A stretch of 64,000 nt of DNA from Scylla paramamosain (GCF_035594125.1 NC_087197.1:9160110-9224109); one strand, 5' to 3'; counted from the first letter of the stretch, positions 12,445-23,786 are shown. Notes: generated by a model from the sequence alone, not told the origin. Translations and numbers: made by a program.

Positions 12445-15395
12445 ATTTACCTAGTTGTGTTTTACAGGAAAAGAGCTATGCTCATGCTGTCCTGTCTCCA
12501 TATCTATAAGCATCCAGCTTAACTTTAAATTCATGAATATTTTTTGCTTGTACCACTGTTTCATCTAAGTTGTTCCATATTTCTATGCTTCTATTTGGGA
12601 AACCATATTTCTTGACATTTCTTCTACTTGCTATTTTCTTTAATTTCACTCCATGTCCTCTTGTATCTCTTGAGTCGCACACAAATAAATCTTCTTTGTC
12701 AACTTGATCCTTACCCTTTAAAGCTCTGTATATAACAATCAGGTCTCCTCTTTCTCTTCTCTCTTGTAATGATGGAAACTTCAATCTCCTTAATCTTTCT
12801 TCAAAGGTTAAATCTCTCAAACTTGGTACCAATTTGGTTGCAGCTCTTTGGATCCTTTCTATTTTCCTTATTTCCTTTTTTATTATGGGGTGACCAAACA
12901 ATTGTGGCATATTCCGGTTTTGGTCGAATCACATATTCCATCAACTTTTTCATCATCTCTTCATCCATGTAAGCAAATGCCCCTTTCATCATTCTTAGTA
13001 ACTCATAGGTTTCCACAACTATTTTGTTTACATGTTTTTTGGTGATAAATTCCCAAGTCTTTTTCTTCTTTGGTTTCTTAATTTCCACTTCTCCCATGGT
13101 GTAGGAACTTGTCAATCTTCTTTTGCTTTTTCCTAATTCCATCACCTAGCATTTACTTGCATTCAATTCCATTTCCCATTTCTTACTCCATTTATATATC
13201 TTATTTAAATCTTTCTGTAATATTTCACAATCCATATTGTTTTCCACTCTTTTCAATAATTTTGCATCATCTGAAAACAGACTTATGTAACTGTCAACCT
13301 CATCCACCATATCACTGACATACACCAGAAACATTACGGGGGCTAAGATTGTCCCCTGTGGTACTCCACTTGTAACTCTACACCATTCTGATTTTTCTCC
13401 CTTTATTACTGTTCTTATTTCTCTATCCCTCAAGAAGTCTGTAATCCAATTCAGTGTGTTTTCTTGCAAACTCCCTATATTTTTAATTTTCCACAGCAGT
13501 CTCTGGTGTGGTACCTTATCAAATGCATTTTTAGGTCTAAATAAACACAGTCTGCCCAATCCTCTCTCTCTTGAATTATATCAATTGCTCTATTATAAAA
13601 GCTTACTAAATTCATGACACAAGATCTTCCACTTCTGAAACCAAATTGTCTGTCAGTCAATGTATGTGTTTCTTCTAAATATTCCATCCGTTTTAAACTA
13701 TTCTTTCTGCTACACTGGTCTGTAATTCTATGGATCTTTATTACTTTCTTTAAAAATGGGCATAATATTGGCTCTCTTCCAGTCTAGAGGAATTTTTCCT
13801 TTCTTAAAAGAACATACTATGGTACTGTGTATACCTTCTGCCAGTTGTTCACAACATTCCTTAAGTATCCAGTTGGACACTCCATCTGGTCCTTGAGCCT
13901 TACTTATATCCAAATCTTTCATAATCTTCTTAATTTCACTCATGTCCACCTGTATCTCTCTCATCACATTGTCTCTGTACCATGCTCTTTCTCCTTCAAA
14001 TTTGCTTTCTTTAGTAAATACTGACTGGAAGCAATTATTCATTAATCCCGCTTATAACCGTGTATCTTCGTATGTAATGTCATCTTTCATTAATTTATCT
14101 ATTGTTTGCCTGTTTTTCATCTTCCCATTCACATATCTGAAGAATAACTTCGGCTCATCTTTGCATTTGTTAACTATATCTTTCTCATAATTCCTTTCTT
14201 CATCTCTCAGGATTCTGTTATATTCATTTCTTACCTTCTTGAAATCTTCCCATTTCTCACTTCCTCCTTTTTTTCTCCATCTATTCCATGCTGCTTCTTT
14301 TTCTTTTCTTGCTGTTATACATCTCATATTAAACCAATCTTTTTCTTTTTCACTTCCTTTGTTTTGATCTTCAGTACATATCTACTGATCCTTTCATTAT
14401 AAATTTTCATGAATATGTCCCACTTTTCCTAAGTACTGCTTCCCATTAACAGTTGTTTCCATTTAGCCTCTGCATAATATTCCCTCAACCTGATAAAATC
14501 TGCTTTCCTGTAATTATATCTCCCATTCTTGCAAATTTCATTCTTATTTTCTATTGAACCACTGCCTATACTGAATTCAATTAACAGATGGTCACTTTTA
14601 CATAGTGGGCACTGATAATTTATTCCTTCAATGATGTCCATTTACTTTGTAAACATTAAGTCTAACCTTGATGCCTCTTCATTACCCTCAAATCTTGTAT
14701 TTTCTCCAATCCACTGGGGTCATAGTATTTGTCATTATTAAATTTAGAAGCATATATCCCCCATGACTCTTCTCCCCCGTCCGTAGTCCACTCTTCCCAG
14801 CATACCTCCTTGCAATTAAAGTCACCCATAAGTGTTATATTATTACTCTGCCAGTATTCTCTCCAAACAGTTACTAGTATCTCTTAAAAATAATTTATGA
14901 TCCTCTGGTGTCCATGCATTCGTCTTTGGGGGTACATAAGCCACTGCAAAATCTCTTCTTCCTTCTCCTTTCCTTTTTGTTTGAATTCTAATTACTTCTG
15001 CCATTCCTTCTCCTATTTCAACCTCTTCTACTGTTATACTCTTCTTTGTAACATGACTCCTCCCCCTTTCTTATTATTTCTATGTTTTATCCACACATTA
15101 TAATTACTATTACAAATTCTTATATTTCCTGTTGTCTCATTTAATTTAACTTCAGTAATACCCATGATGTTGGGCTGCTTTATCTTAATATAATTATTCA
15201 ATTCTCGCAATGTTGATATTAAACCAATTATATTTGTATATACCACTCCACTTTTTATTTTTACATACATTATTTACATTTTCTATTCTTCTTTTGCCAG
15301 ATACCACTTCCTGAGCCTCTCATCTTTTACCTTCCAATAGAACTTTTTTTCTCTTCTTCTGTTCTGTTCTCATTTTTTGCCTTTGTTTCTTTTAT
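12445..15395 (-). mobile_element. L2/CR1-like LINE copy A (endonuclease + RT, decayed)
   Basis: The minus strand reads, 5' to 3': an endonuclease N-terminus at 15270-15034 (I-M-G-I-T-E-V-K-L-N, then K-K-G-G-G-V); the endonuclease end with K-S-D-H-L-L-I-E-F at 14641-14429; a linker; the RT N-terminus at 14042-13728 with K-A-Q-G-P-D-G-V-S; palm motifs Q-F-G-F-R-S-G-R-S-C and Y-L-D-L-K (13687-13475); then S-G-V-P-Q-G-T and F-S-D-D (13559-13146); then the C-terminal domain with Q-E-R-R-E-R-G-D-L (12910-12482). At least five frameshifts or stops separate these pieces, so it is a pseudogene. The 3' end, CAACTAGGTAAAT on the minus strand, leads straight into the (GT)n array. No ORF1 is seen. The clade call rests on the RT motifs. 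Confidence 0.8.
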
Positions 15396-15404
15396 TAGAT
15401 CATT

Positions 15405-18135
15405 TACCTAGTTGTGGTTTATGGGAGGGGAGTAATCTCACAGTATTCCATCCCTATATCTATCCAGTTTGGTCTTAAAGGCATGGACAGTTTCAGCATT
15501 GACAACATCTTCACTGAGTTCATTCCATTTGTTCACACTTTTGTGAGGAAAACTATACTTTTTGATGTCTCTTCTACAGTTGACTTTCTTCAACTTCATA
15601 CTGTGTCCCCTTGCTCTGTGTTCAAATTTATAAAAATTCTTTGTCCACATTTTCCATACCATTTATCCTTCTATAGATGTTTATTAAATCTCTCTCTCTC
15701 CTATTTTCAAGGATAGGAATTTCCAACATCCTTAATCACTCTTCATAGGTCAAATTACTCAACTCCGAAACCATCTTAGTGACTGCTCTGTGTACTCTTT
15801 CCAATTTTATAATATTCTTCCTTGTATGAGGAGACCACACTACTGCTGCATATTCCAATCTTGGTCTTATCATGGAAATCAACAACTTTTTATCATTCCT
15901 TCATCCAATTATGAGAATGCCATTCTTACTTTTTTTAACAAATTCATCATCTCTCCAGGAATTTTATGAATATGTCTGTCTGTAGTCAAATTTTCAGTAA
16001 CTGTTACTCCCAAATCCATTTCTTCTTTTGATTTCTTTAACTCCACACCTTTTATCTCATAATGATATTGGATTCTTTTTTTACTCTTACCAAACTCCAC
16101 TACTTTACATTTACTTAAAATGAATTCCATTTGCCAAGATTTACTCCATCTATTTATCCTATTTAAATCATCTTGCAGTATCATACAGTCATTTACATTT
16201 TCCATCCTTCTCATCAGCTTAGGATCATCCACAAATAAGTTCATGTACCTGTCTATTTCTTCATTTATGTCATTTACATATATTACAAACATTATTGGTC
16301 CAACACTGACCCCTGTGGGACACCACTAGTTATTTTCAGCCAAGATGAATTTTGGTCTTGTATTAAGTTCTCATCTCTCTATCATCCACATGATCCTCCA
16401 TCCACTCCAGCAGTCTTCCTCCAATTCTTCCATAATTTTTTATCTTCCATAGCAATCTACAGTGTGGTTCTTTACCAAAAGCCTTCCTTGAGTCTAAGTA
16501 GACACCATCTACCCATCTGTCTCTCTCTTGCACAATATTGATTACCCTTTAATAAAAGGACAATAAATTCATGGAGCATCATCTTCCCCTTCTGAATCCA
16601 AGAATGACAATTTACCAAAAACTTTATCTCTTTCCAAATGTTCCATCTATCTTTCCTTTATTGTTCCTTCACAAAGTTTTTCAATAACACTAGTCAATGA
16701 CACTGGTCTATAATTTAGTGGGTTTTTTTTATTTCCTCCTTTGAATATAGGTGTAATATTTACTCTCTTCCAATCTTTTGCTACTCTTCCCTACAACAAT
16801 GATGTCAGCACTGTACTGTGAATTTTATCCGCCAATTGTTCTCTGCATTCTTTCAATATCTGGTTCGATACTCCATTTGGACTTGCTGCTTTATTTACAT
16901 CAAGGTCTTCCATTATCTTGTATTTCATCATAACTGACTGGGTCTGTACTTAGTATTTTCCTCACCAATTTATTCCTTCCATCATCAAACTCCCCTTCCA
17001 CAGTAAATACTGATCTGAAACTTTTGTTCATAACCTCTGCCATGTCCTGTGCATCCTCATAGACTTTTCCTTCAACTTTCGGTCTTGATACACCTTCTCT
17101 CCTCTTCATCTTCATTTGTCTAAAGAATAGTTCTGGTTCATTTATACACTTTTCTATTATATTTTTTTTTCACAGTTTCTTCTCTCCATTCTTATTACCT
17201 CAACATATTCATTTGTAGCATCAATACATTCCTCCCATCTGCTCTCAGTTTTCCTTTTCTTCCATCTATTCCAAGCATTTAACTTACAATTTCTAGCCTT
17301 TTTGCATTTTGTACTGAACCATTCCTTAACCTTTCTACATCTTGCTCCTCCTCTAGGTACAAATTTCTCCAAAGCAGTATTATATATCATTATAAATTCA
17401 TCCCATTTTCCTGAACATCTTCTGCATGTTCAGTCTTTTTAGTCCACAGCAACAAAGTACTTTCTTAATTTTTCAAAATCAGCTTTACTATATTTAAATC
17501 TTATAATTTTCATCAATGATTATATTTTCATTTTTCAAATAAATTCCATCAACACATGATCACTTTTACCTAGAGGGCTATCATAGAATACAGTTTCAAT
17601 AATTTCCATGTCCTTGGTAAACATTAAATCAAGTCTTGATAGTTTATCTCTTCCACTAGATCTTGTATCACAATCAACCCACTGTGTCATGAAGTTCTCC
17701 ACTGCCCAGTTTAACAGTCTATTGCTCCATGAGTTTTCACTTCCAGTAGTTGTCAATGTCTCCCAATTTATCTCCTTACAATTAAAATCACCAACAATAA
17801 CTATATCACTATTTTCCATCACTATATTTTCAAGACCCCTTAACACATCTACCAACATCTCTTCATGCTCTTCTTTTCACCAAGCATTGGTCATAGGTGG
17901 CACATACACTCCTACATAATTCATTATCCTTCCATTTCTACCTCTAATTATCACTTGTAGAATTTCAGACTCATCTTCACTTTTTATTATCTTCTCCACT
18001 TTCACACATCTTTTAATCAGAATGATCACTCCACCTCCTCCCTTGTCACTTCTATTTCTCATTCATAAATCATATCTATCATCACCAATGTCAGAAGTTC
18101 ACCATTAATTTCTCCATTTTGTCTCACATAATACA
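15405..18135 (-). mobile_element. L2/CR1-like LINE copy B (decayed)
   Basis: Second head-to-tail copy. The minus strand gives endonuclease blocks at 18062-17535 (K-G-G-G-G-V-I-I-L-I, then V-G-D-F-N-C-K-E-I-N-W and L-G-K-S-D-H-V-L-M-E-F), a linker at 17390-16900, RT motifs to F-V-D-D at 16292-15909, and the C-terminal domain at 15662-15438. The F-V-D-D box keeps both aspartates, but stops and frameshifts elsewhere inactivate it. The 3' end is again ATTTACCTAGTTGT on the plus strand (from about 15405), here without a long TG array. Confidence 0.8.
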
Positions 18136-18149
18136 ACAACATCTGTATG

Positions 18150-18890
18150 TGTGTATGTGTATTTACCTAGTTGTATTGTACAGGGCATGAGCCAAAGCTC
18201 ATTTTGTCCTGTCTCCATAACCATATTTATCCCATTTCTCCTTAAACATGTGTACACTGTTTGCCACAACCACCTCTTCCATTAAATCATTCCAGATTTC
18301 ATTAGTTCTATATGGGAAGATGTATTTCTTGATGTCACTCGAACTTCCACTTTTCTTTATTTTCTTCCCATGCCCACTTGTCCGTCTCTCTCCCTCCTTA
18401 ATCTGTGGTACCAAGTTATTTCTGTCTATTTTTTCTATACTGTTTACTAATTTGTACACTGTTATCAGGTCTCCTTTTTCTCTTCTCTCTTGTAGAGTTG
18501 GTAACCCCATCTCTTCAAGTCTTTCTTCATAGCTTAAGTCTTTCAATTCTGGTACCATCTCTATCGCTATCCTCTGTATTCTTTCCGGTTTCCATATGTC
18601 TTTTTTTCTCTGTGGAGCCCAAACTACTGCTGTGTATTCCAATTTAGGACGATTCATGCTTGTTATAATTTTCTTCATCATTTCTCTACCTAAATAGTTA
18701 AACACCACCTTAATGTTTGTTAACATGCTGTAAAGCCAAATATTCTGTTTATGTGTCTTTCAGGTGATAGTGTGTCCTGAATCATTACTCCCAAAGCTTT
18801 TTCTTCATTACTTTTCATTATTATTTTTCTTCCCATTTTGTAATACCATGAAGATCCATTTTTACTTTCTCGTATTTACAACACATGGCA
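18150..18890 (-). mobile_element. L2/CR1-like LINE copy C, 3' segment
   Basis: The open frame 18726-18199 encodes the RT C-terminal domain (R-P-K-L-E-Y-T-A-V-V-W, L-Q-E-R-R-E-K-G-D-L, F-P-Y-R-T-N-E-I-W-N). The 3' end TATTTACCTAGTTGTA lies at 18160-18175 beside a short TG-rich tract. Upstream (minus sense) the frame runs to C-H-V-L and stops at 18891, where the DIRS element begins. It resumes at 23787 with the preceding codons E-F-N-A-R-K. Confidence 0.82.
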
Positions 18891-18894
18891 TTTT

Positions 18895-18965
18895 ACTTCG
18901 GCAAATAACTTTTCTGCTGAAGTGCGCTTTCCCATGAGATACGCTACGTCATCCCGTGCCGGCAG
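18895..18965 (+). repeat. DIRS left inverted terminal repeat
   Basis: The core 18913-18965 (53 bp) is the inverse of 23661-23713 with 6 mismatches and no gap. The outer 44 bases (18895-18938) are inversely repeated in the ICR at 23412-23455 with 2 mismatches. The first 18 bases have no counterpart in the right terminal repeat, so the two termini are unequal, as in DIRS1. Confidence 0.9.
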
Positions 18966-19345
18966 TTGCTGCAGTTTGTCCTGGCTCTCTTGTTTGGGGT
19001 GACCTTTTTTGTTTCCTGTTTCCCGGGACAAGTTTCTGGTCACACGGGTTCCAGTGGCCATCTCTATCCGTTATCCATCTGTGGAGTGGGTTGGTGCTTT
19101 TATTTCGCCCAGTTAAGTGTTATTCTGCTGGGTTGCAGGGGGCAGGTAGCAGGCCCGCCATCATGGAGGAGACTGTGGATGAAGCCTCCCCGAGGGGACT
19201 CAAAGGCTTCTGGCACCGAGGATCATTCCTCTTACGGAGGAAGCTCAAGTAGTTCTGCAAGGACTACGCACAGGAGCTCTTCTTCACGCCGAGAGAGCTC
19301 TAACGGAAAGTGTTATTCTTCCGGGAGGGGTGATCGTGGGCAGGA

Positions 19346-20527
19346 ATGCCCGCCCTCAGGGGAACAAAGGTGAGCTGTTGTCACCTCCTCCAATTTCCCT
19401 GTACTTCAAGGGACGATGCTAACGCCCCTCCATGGGCAGTGATGTTTGAGGCTATTACTGAGCTACGTGGAGAAATCCAAAAATTGAAGAGGGATAAAGT
19501 TAAGTCTGCCTATGATAGGCAGCAAGGCATGTTGGATGCCGGGGACCCCCCAGGAGGGGGGGAGGCACGGCAGGGTGGCGCCCATAACATCAACAACGCA
19601 GCCTCACACCGCCACGAACGGGTGGTAGGACGTCCCCTCTTTGTACAGTCGGGACTCACGGACTCCACAGCCGGTTTTTCTGGTTTTGATGATGGCAATG
19701 ATGATGATGAAGATGGTGAAATTCACGATGAGCCAAGTATTGGCAGCGTACTCATGCACAGTGCTAAAACATACGGGCCTCTGGACGACATTTCAGTAGA
19801 TATGGAGATGCCTGTGGCTGATATGGTGAATTACTTGTTTGACCACGGCATGCGTGAAAAAGAATACAAGCAGATTGTGGAGGACGAGGCTACCAAGAGG
19901 CCCGGCAACTGCCCTGCATTAACCCCTGTCATCTGCAACGCTCAGATATTTGCTGATCTCAAGGTTGAGGCGAAAAAGACTGATTCTCGTATGAGAGAGA
20001 TGAGTAATGACATTATGATGGCTTCCACTATCGTCATAAAGTCACTCACTACTCTAGACAAAATTGCACAAGATGAGGGTAACGCAGGGGTTGCCCAGGA
20101 AGTGGGTATGCTAAATGGAGCTCTTGCATTAATTGGGAACGCAAACTACCGTAATAACTTGGCCAGGCGATTCATCATCACGCGGGAAATTAATCCCAAA
20201 TACACTCACTTGTGCTCAAATAAGGTACCCATGACGCGGTATCTATTTGGTGACGATGTCTCGCAGTCAGCAAGACAGATTGAGGAGTCTGAAAAGCTCA
20301 GGAACAAGATCGCCCCGAAGAAACCTTTCCCAACATGGCAATCGGCAGCTGGCAGGTTTGGTGGAACAAGACCAAGAGGCTTCTTTGGGAGAATGCCTTA
20401 CAGGGGCTTCTCGTCCCAATTCCACCCTTACAGGCCGCACAGGGGTGGCCTCACAAGGCAGTCCTTCTCCAGGCAAGACAATGAGCCCAAAAATGCCTGG
20501 GGTCAGAGAAACAATCCCCGGCAATAA
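19346..20527 (+). CDS. DIRS gag-like ORF1 protein
   Basis: An open frame of 393 codons, the only long intact gene of the element. A short coiled region (E-L-R-G-E-I-Q-K-L-K) comes early. An acidic stretch (D-D-G-N-D-D-D-E-D-G-E) lies near residue 120. A conserved central/late domain includes N-N-L-A-R-R-F-I-I-T-R-E-I-N-P-K and V-P-M-T-R-Y-L-F-G-D-D-V, and the tail is Arg/Gly/Phe-rich (R-P-R-G-F-F-G-R-M-P-Y-R-G), likely nucleic-acid binding. This organisation fits the nucleocapsid-like ORF1 of DIRS elements. The annotated start is simply the first ATG. A Ser-rich open stretch in another frame just upstream (about 19163-19373) suggests the true N-terminus lies near 19163 and is frameshifted. 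The C-terminal stop is at 20525-20527. Confidence 0.85.
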   Translation: MPALRGTKVSCCHLLQFPCTSRDDANAPPWAVMFEAITELRGEIQKLKRDKVKSAYDRQQGMLDAGDPPGGGEARQGGAHNINNAASHRHERVVGRPLFVQSGLTDSTAGFSGFDDGNDDDEDGEIHDEPSIGSVLMHSAKTYGPLDDISVDMEMPVADMVNYLFDHGMREKEYKQIVEDEATKRPGNCPALTPVICNAQIFADLKVEAKKTDSRMREMSNDIMMASTIVIKSLTTLDKIAQDEGNAGVAQEVGMLNGALALIGNANYRNNLARRFIITREINPKYTHLCSNKVPMTRYLFGDDVSQSARQIEESEKLRNKIAPKKPFPTWQSAAGRFGGTRPRGFFGRMPYRGFSSQFHPYRPHRGGLTRQSFSRQDNEPKNAWGQRNNPRQ

Positions 20528-20675
20528 CTCCGGTAAGCCACAAATTTGAAGCAGGTAGACTGCATAAGTTTGTGCATGAAAGGCATAAGATCACGAGTGA
20601 TCCATTTATTTTATTGTTGCAAACTGTCATCTTGATATTGATGTAGCCAACACTGAACATTTATTTCATGATGAA

Positions 20676-21447
20676 ATGGAATATGTGTTTTCCATTGAAG
20701 AACAAAGAATTTTATCTCAGGAAATTAACAAACTGCTCGAGCTTAAAGTAATCACAGAAACTCATAGACAGCATGAGCAGATTCTATCCCCTATTTTTCT
20801 GAGGAAGAAAAAGAATGGTGAATATAGAATGGTCCTTAATTTAGAGAAGCTAAACAAGCATATTCCATATAAGCATTTTAAGATGGAAAACTTTGAGCAG
20901 GCAATTAGGCTCATCAATCATAATGACTACATGGCCTCAGTTGATTTACGGCATGCTTACTACTCCGTAAAGATAGCAGATGAGCAACAAAAATATCTTT
21001 GTTTTAAATGGCAGGGGAAAATTTATCAGTTCACATGCCTTCCCAATGGTATTTCTGAGGGCCCACAGCTCTTTACTAATGAAACCCATCTTTGCTACGT
21101 TGAGAGAGAAGGGATACACTACCACCAGCTTTATTTATGACACTCTCATGTGCGGCCGTTCATGGTTAGGTTGCAAGGAATGCACTCAAAGCACAATGCT
21201 GGTCTTAAGCAGAATGGGTTTCTGCATCAATGTAGAAAAGTCTGTGTTACAACCCACCAAAAGAATTGAATATTTGGGTAATATCATCAACTCAGAGACC
21301 ATGACAGTTACGCTACCAGAGCACAGAATCCTTAGCCTTGTGAATAGTTGTCGACAATTACTGAACAAAAAAAAAGACAAAATCAGGGAAGTTGCTAGAG
21401 TAATTGGCATTTTGGTAGCTGCCATCCCAGTGGTTGAAATGGGTTAA
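20676..21447 (+). pseudogene. DIRS reverse transcriptase, frameshifted
   Basis: The first frame (20676-21140) has the fingers (F-L-R-K-K-K-N-G-E-Y-R-M-V-L-N-L), motif A (S-V-D-L-R-H-A-Y-Y) and motif B (L-P-N-G-I-S-E-G-P). The frame is lost near 21070 and the homology continues in another frame (to 21447) with F-A-T-L-R-E-K-G-Y. Next comes motif C as F-I-Y-D-T-L, where DIRS elements have an x-I-D-D-type box. The first catalytic Asp is therefore replaced. The thumb-like region with I-E-Y-L-G-N-I-I-N-S follows. Both the frameshift and the motif C change make this RT non-functional. Confidence 0.88.
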
Positions 21448-22357
21448 GTTACATTACAGAAAGTTGGAAAGGGCAAAAATTGCAGCTTTAGATAAAGAAA
21501 GAGGCAACTTTGAGAAGTGGATGGAAATCACAGATGAAATGAAAAAAGATTTGCATTGGTGGGTTAAGCGTGTGGCAGGTGAAAACAGGAAAATTTTCAG
21601 GACAGGTACTGACATTGAGCTGTACACCGATGCTTCAAGCTTAGGTTGGGGCTGCTTCCTTAACCACCAAACGGTAAATGGCAGGTGGTTGCCAGCAGAA
21701 AAAGAGTTACATATTAATGCACTGGAACTCAAAGCCATCCTTCTTTCCTTGAAATCATTTGAACAGCAAATTCAGGGGAAGAACGTTAAAATATTTTGTG
21801 ACAATACCACAGCAGTGAGCTATGTTAATGAAATGGGTGGCATAAAATCGGAGATCTGTAATGATATCTGCATTGACATATGGGAATGGTGTGTAGAGCA
21901 CAAAGCATGGATTATATGTTCTCATATACCAGGTAAAGCAAACGTCTTGGCCGACACGGCATCTCACAAATTTAATGACAAACATGAGTGGAAACTGGAT
22001 GAAAACATTTTTGGGGATATTTGCAAAATTTTCGGACTCCCAAGCATTGACTTATTCGCATCCAGTCTAAACAAACAGGTGTCTGCAGAAGGTTCGGGCA
22101 GAAAAGGCAAAAGGATGGATGGTCGTGCCACTATGGACATCCCAGCCTTGGATGGGAATGTTAGTCAGCATGCTCATCAGGGAACCTCGCCTCATAACGA
22201 GGAAGAAGAATGTGTTACGGCTGCCCCTGTCCTCAGTGGAACATCCCATCATGAAACACACAAGACTGGTGGCCTGTTTGCTGTAAGGGAAAGAATACAA
22301 AAGCGAGGAATTTCTGAAGCAGGTACAGACCTTATCATGGCATCCTTGAAACCATGA
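21434..22357 (+). pseudogene. DIRS RNase H plus start of the MT-like domain
   Basis: RNase H core residues are clear in order: Y-T-D-A-S-S-L-G-W-G (first Asp), I-N-A-L-E-L-K-A-I (Glu), F-C-D-N-T-T-A-V-S-Y (Asp), and H-I-P-G-K-A-N-V-L-A-D (last Asp). The G-L-P-S-I-D-L-F-A-S-S-L-N-K-Q segment that follows is the start of the region called methyltransferase-like in DIRS elements. After N-K-Q (about 22078) the frame shifts. The expected W-M-V-V-P-L-W-like continuation lies in another frame, and the listed frame ends at a TGA (22355-22357). The reading overlaps the RT frame by 14 bases, but with decay this says little about the original arrangement. Confidence 0.86.
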
Positions 22358-23199
22358 ACAGAAAAGCAATACAGACCACATATTAAAAGATGGACACAAT
22401 TTTGTAGTGAATGGGAAGTTGATCCCTTTAATCCCAATGTAGAACAAATCATCAATTTCTTATCTGAAACTTTTCACAGAGGTGTCGGGTACGAGTGCAT
22501 CAACACTGCAAGGGCAGCTCTCTCCTCACTAGGGATAGTGGCCGCAGGGCAGGTGACCATCCACTGGTCATCAGGTTGTTAAAGGGAGTATTCAATTTAC
22601 GCCCAACTAAACCCAGGTATATTGAAACTTGGGATGTCAAGCCAGTTTTAGAAAAATTAAGGAGCATGAGCCCTTTACACTCTCTTTCCCTGAAAGATTT
22701 AACTTTGAAATAAGTAATGTTGCTGGCACTTACACAAGCAGCCAGAGTGCAAACTCTACATTTGTTACTTTTGAAGGATATCATCATAGGCAAGGACTTT
22801 ATATGTATGTGGTTAGCAGGCAATATTAAACAGTGCAGACCAAACTTCAATATTCAGTTTATCAAGGTGAAAGCTTATGAAGAGGATAAAAATTTGTGTG
22901 TAATGGAAACTTTGAAAATGTATATCAGTAGGATTGAGCATATAAGAGGTAATGCTGGAGATGAAAGCAAATTGCTCATCAGTTTCATTAAACAACATAA
23001 AAATGCCTCTAAAGATACAATTTCTCGGTGGATCAAGTTCGTCCTTCACCTGTCCAGTGTGGACACTACAAAATTTACTGCAGGAAGTATCCGCCCAGCT
23101 GCGGCATCAAAGGCCAAGGCAATGGCTGTTCCAGTGACCCACATCATGGCTAAGGCTGGCTGGGCTAGGGCGACAACATTTGCCAAATATTATGATTAA
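22327..23199 (+). pseudogene. DIRS tyrosine recombinase (YR), broken
   Basis: The N-terminal SAM-like part (T-E-K-Q-Y-R-P-H-I-K-R-W, then F-L-S-E-T-F) follows a TGA at 22355 in one frame. The catalytic part sits in another frame, open at 22495-22713 and, after a TAA, at 22717-23199. Box I Arg is in Q-A-A-R-V-Q-T-L. Box II appears as A-G-S-I-R-P-A-A, with the Arg kept and a Gly where I would expect the His of the H-x-x-R box. The G-W-A-R and F-A-K-Y-Y-D end keeps the presumed nucleophilic Tyr. Length and end motif fit DIRS recombinases. Two stops plus one frameshift make it inactive. Confidence 0.87.
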
Positions 23200-23411
23200 A
23201 CCATAAACCAAGATACAGATCAATTCCAAGAAGCAGTATTAGCTTAGTTAGTGTTCAAGGCTCCATTAAGTAGTATTGGTGTCCTCAGTTAACAATTTTT
23301 CAATAACCATTAGATGTTATTCAAAACTTTAACCGAATATTTTTAACGTAAATATGGAAGAAATATGAATTATGACAATATTAAGGTACGACATCCACAT
23401 GGCTTTAAAAC

Positions 23412-23552
23412 CTCATGGGAAAGCGTACTTCTGCAGAAAAGTTATTTGCCGAAGTAAAATTGATGAAGTACACAAGACTTACTGTAGGTCAGTTGAAATG
23501 TGCTTCTAATTTTACGAAGCAAATCACGTCTGCTGAAGGGAGCTTTCACATG
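23412..23552. repeat. DIRS internal complementary region (ICR)
   Basis: Bases 23412-23455 are the inverse of the left terminus (18895-18938; 2 mismatches in 44). Bases 23456-23459 are AAAA. Bases 23460-23552 are the inverse of the right terminus (23690-23782; 4 mismatches in 93). The ICR is thus the complement of right end + TTTT + left end, the junction of a circular DNA. In DIRS models it templates the ends during circle formation. Confidence 0.93.
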
Positions 23553-23660
23553 CCCTCCACTCCCACCCATAATGGTATGGAGTGACATGAAATGAATAAC
23601 ATTTACCACGGTATTGATAGAGCAAATTTTTATCATGTTGATTGTCGTACCCTTTAAAGT

Positions 23661-23782
23661 CTGCCAGCACGGGGTGACGTAGTGTATCTCATGTGAAAGC
23701 TCCCTTCAGCAGACGTGATTTTCTTCGTAATATTAGAAGCATATTTCAACTGACCTACAGTAAGTCTCGTGTACTTCATCAA
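23661..23782 (-). repeat. DIRS right inverted terminal repeat with extension
   Basis: Core 23661-23713 pairs with 18913-18965. The outer 23714-23782 has no counterpart at the left end but is complemented in the ICR. The right junction is CATCAA followed by TTTT and the resumed LINE codons. Confidence 0.9.
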
Positions 23783-23786
23783 TTTT

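Larger units (their letters stand above)
18895..23782 (+). mobile_element. DIRS-type tyrosine-recombinase retrotransposon, complete ends
   Basis: A 4888-bp element inserted into L2-like copy C. It has inverted terminal repeats, an internal complementary region (ICR), a gag-like ORF, RT, RNase H and a DIRS-type tyrosine recombinase, all in plus orientation. Both junctions share TTTT (18891-18894 and 23783-23786), present once in the uninterrupted LINE codons (A-R-K-C). This fits integration by recombination of a circle rather than by a DDE integrase. RT, RNase H and YR genes carry several frameshifts and stops, so the copy is not autonomous. Structure and order match DIRS1-like elements, which are known to be common in decapod crustaceans. 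Confidence 0.93.
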
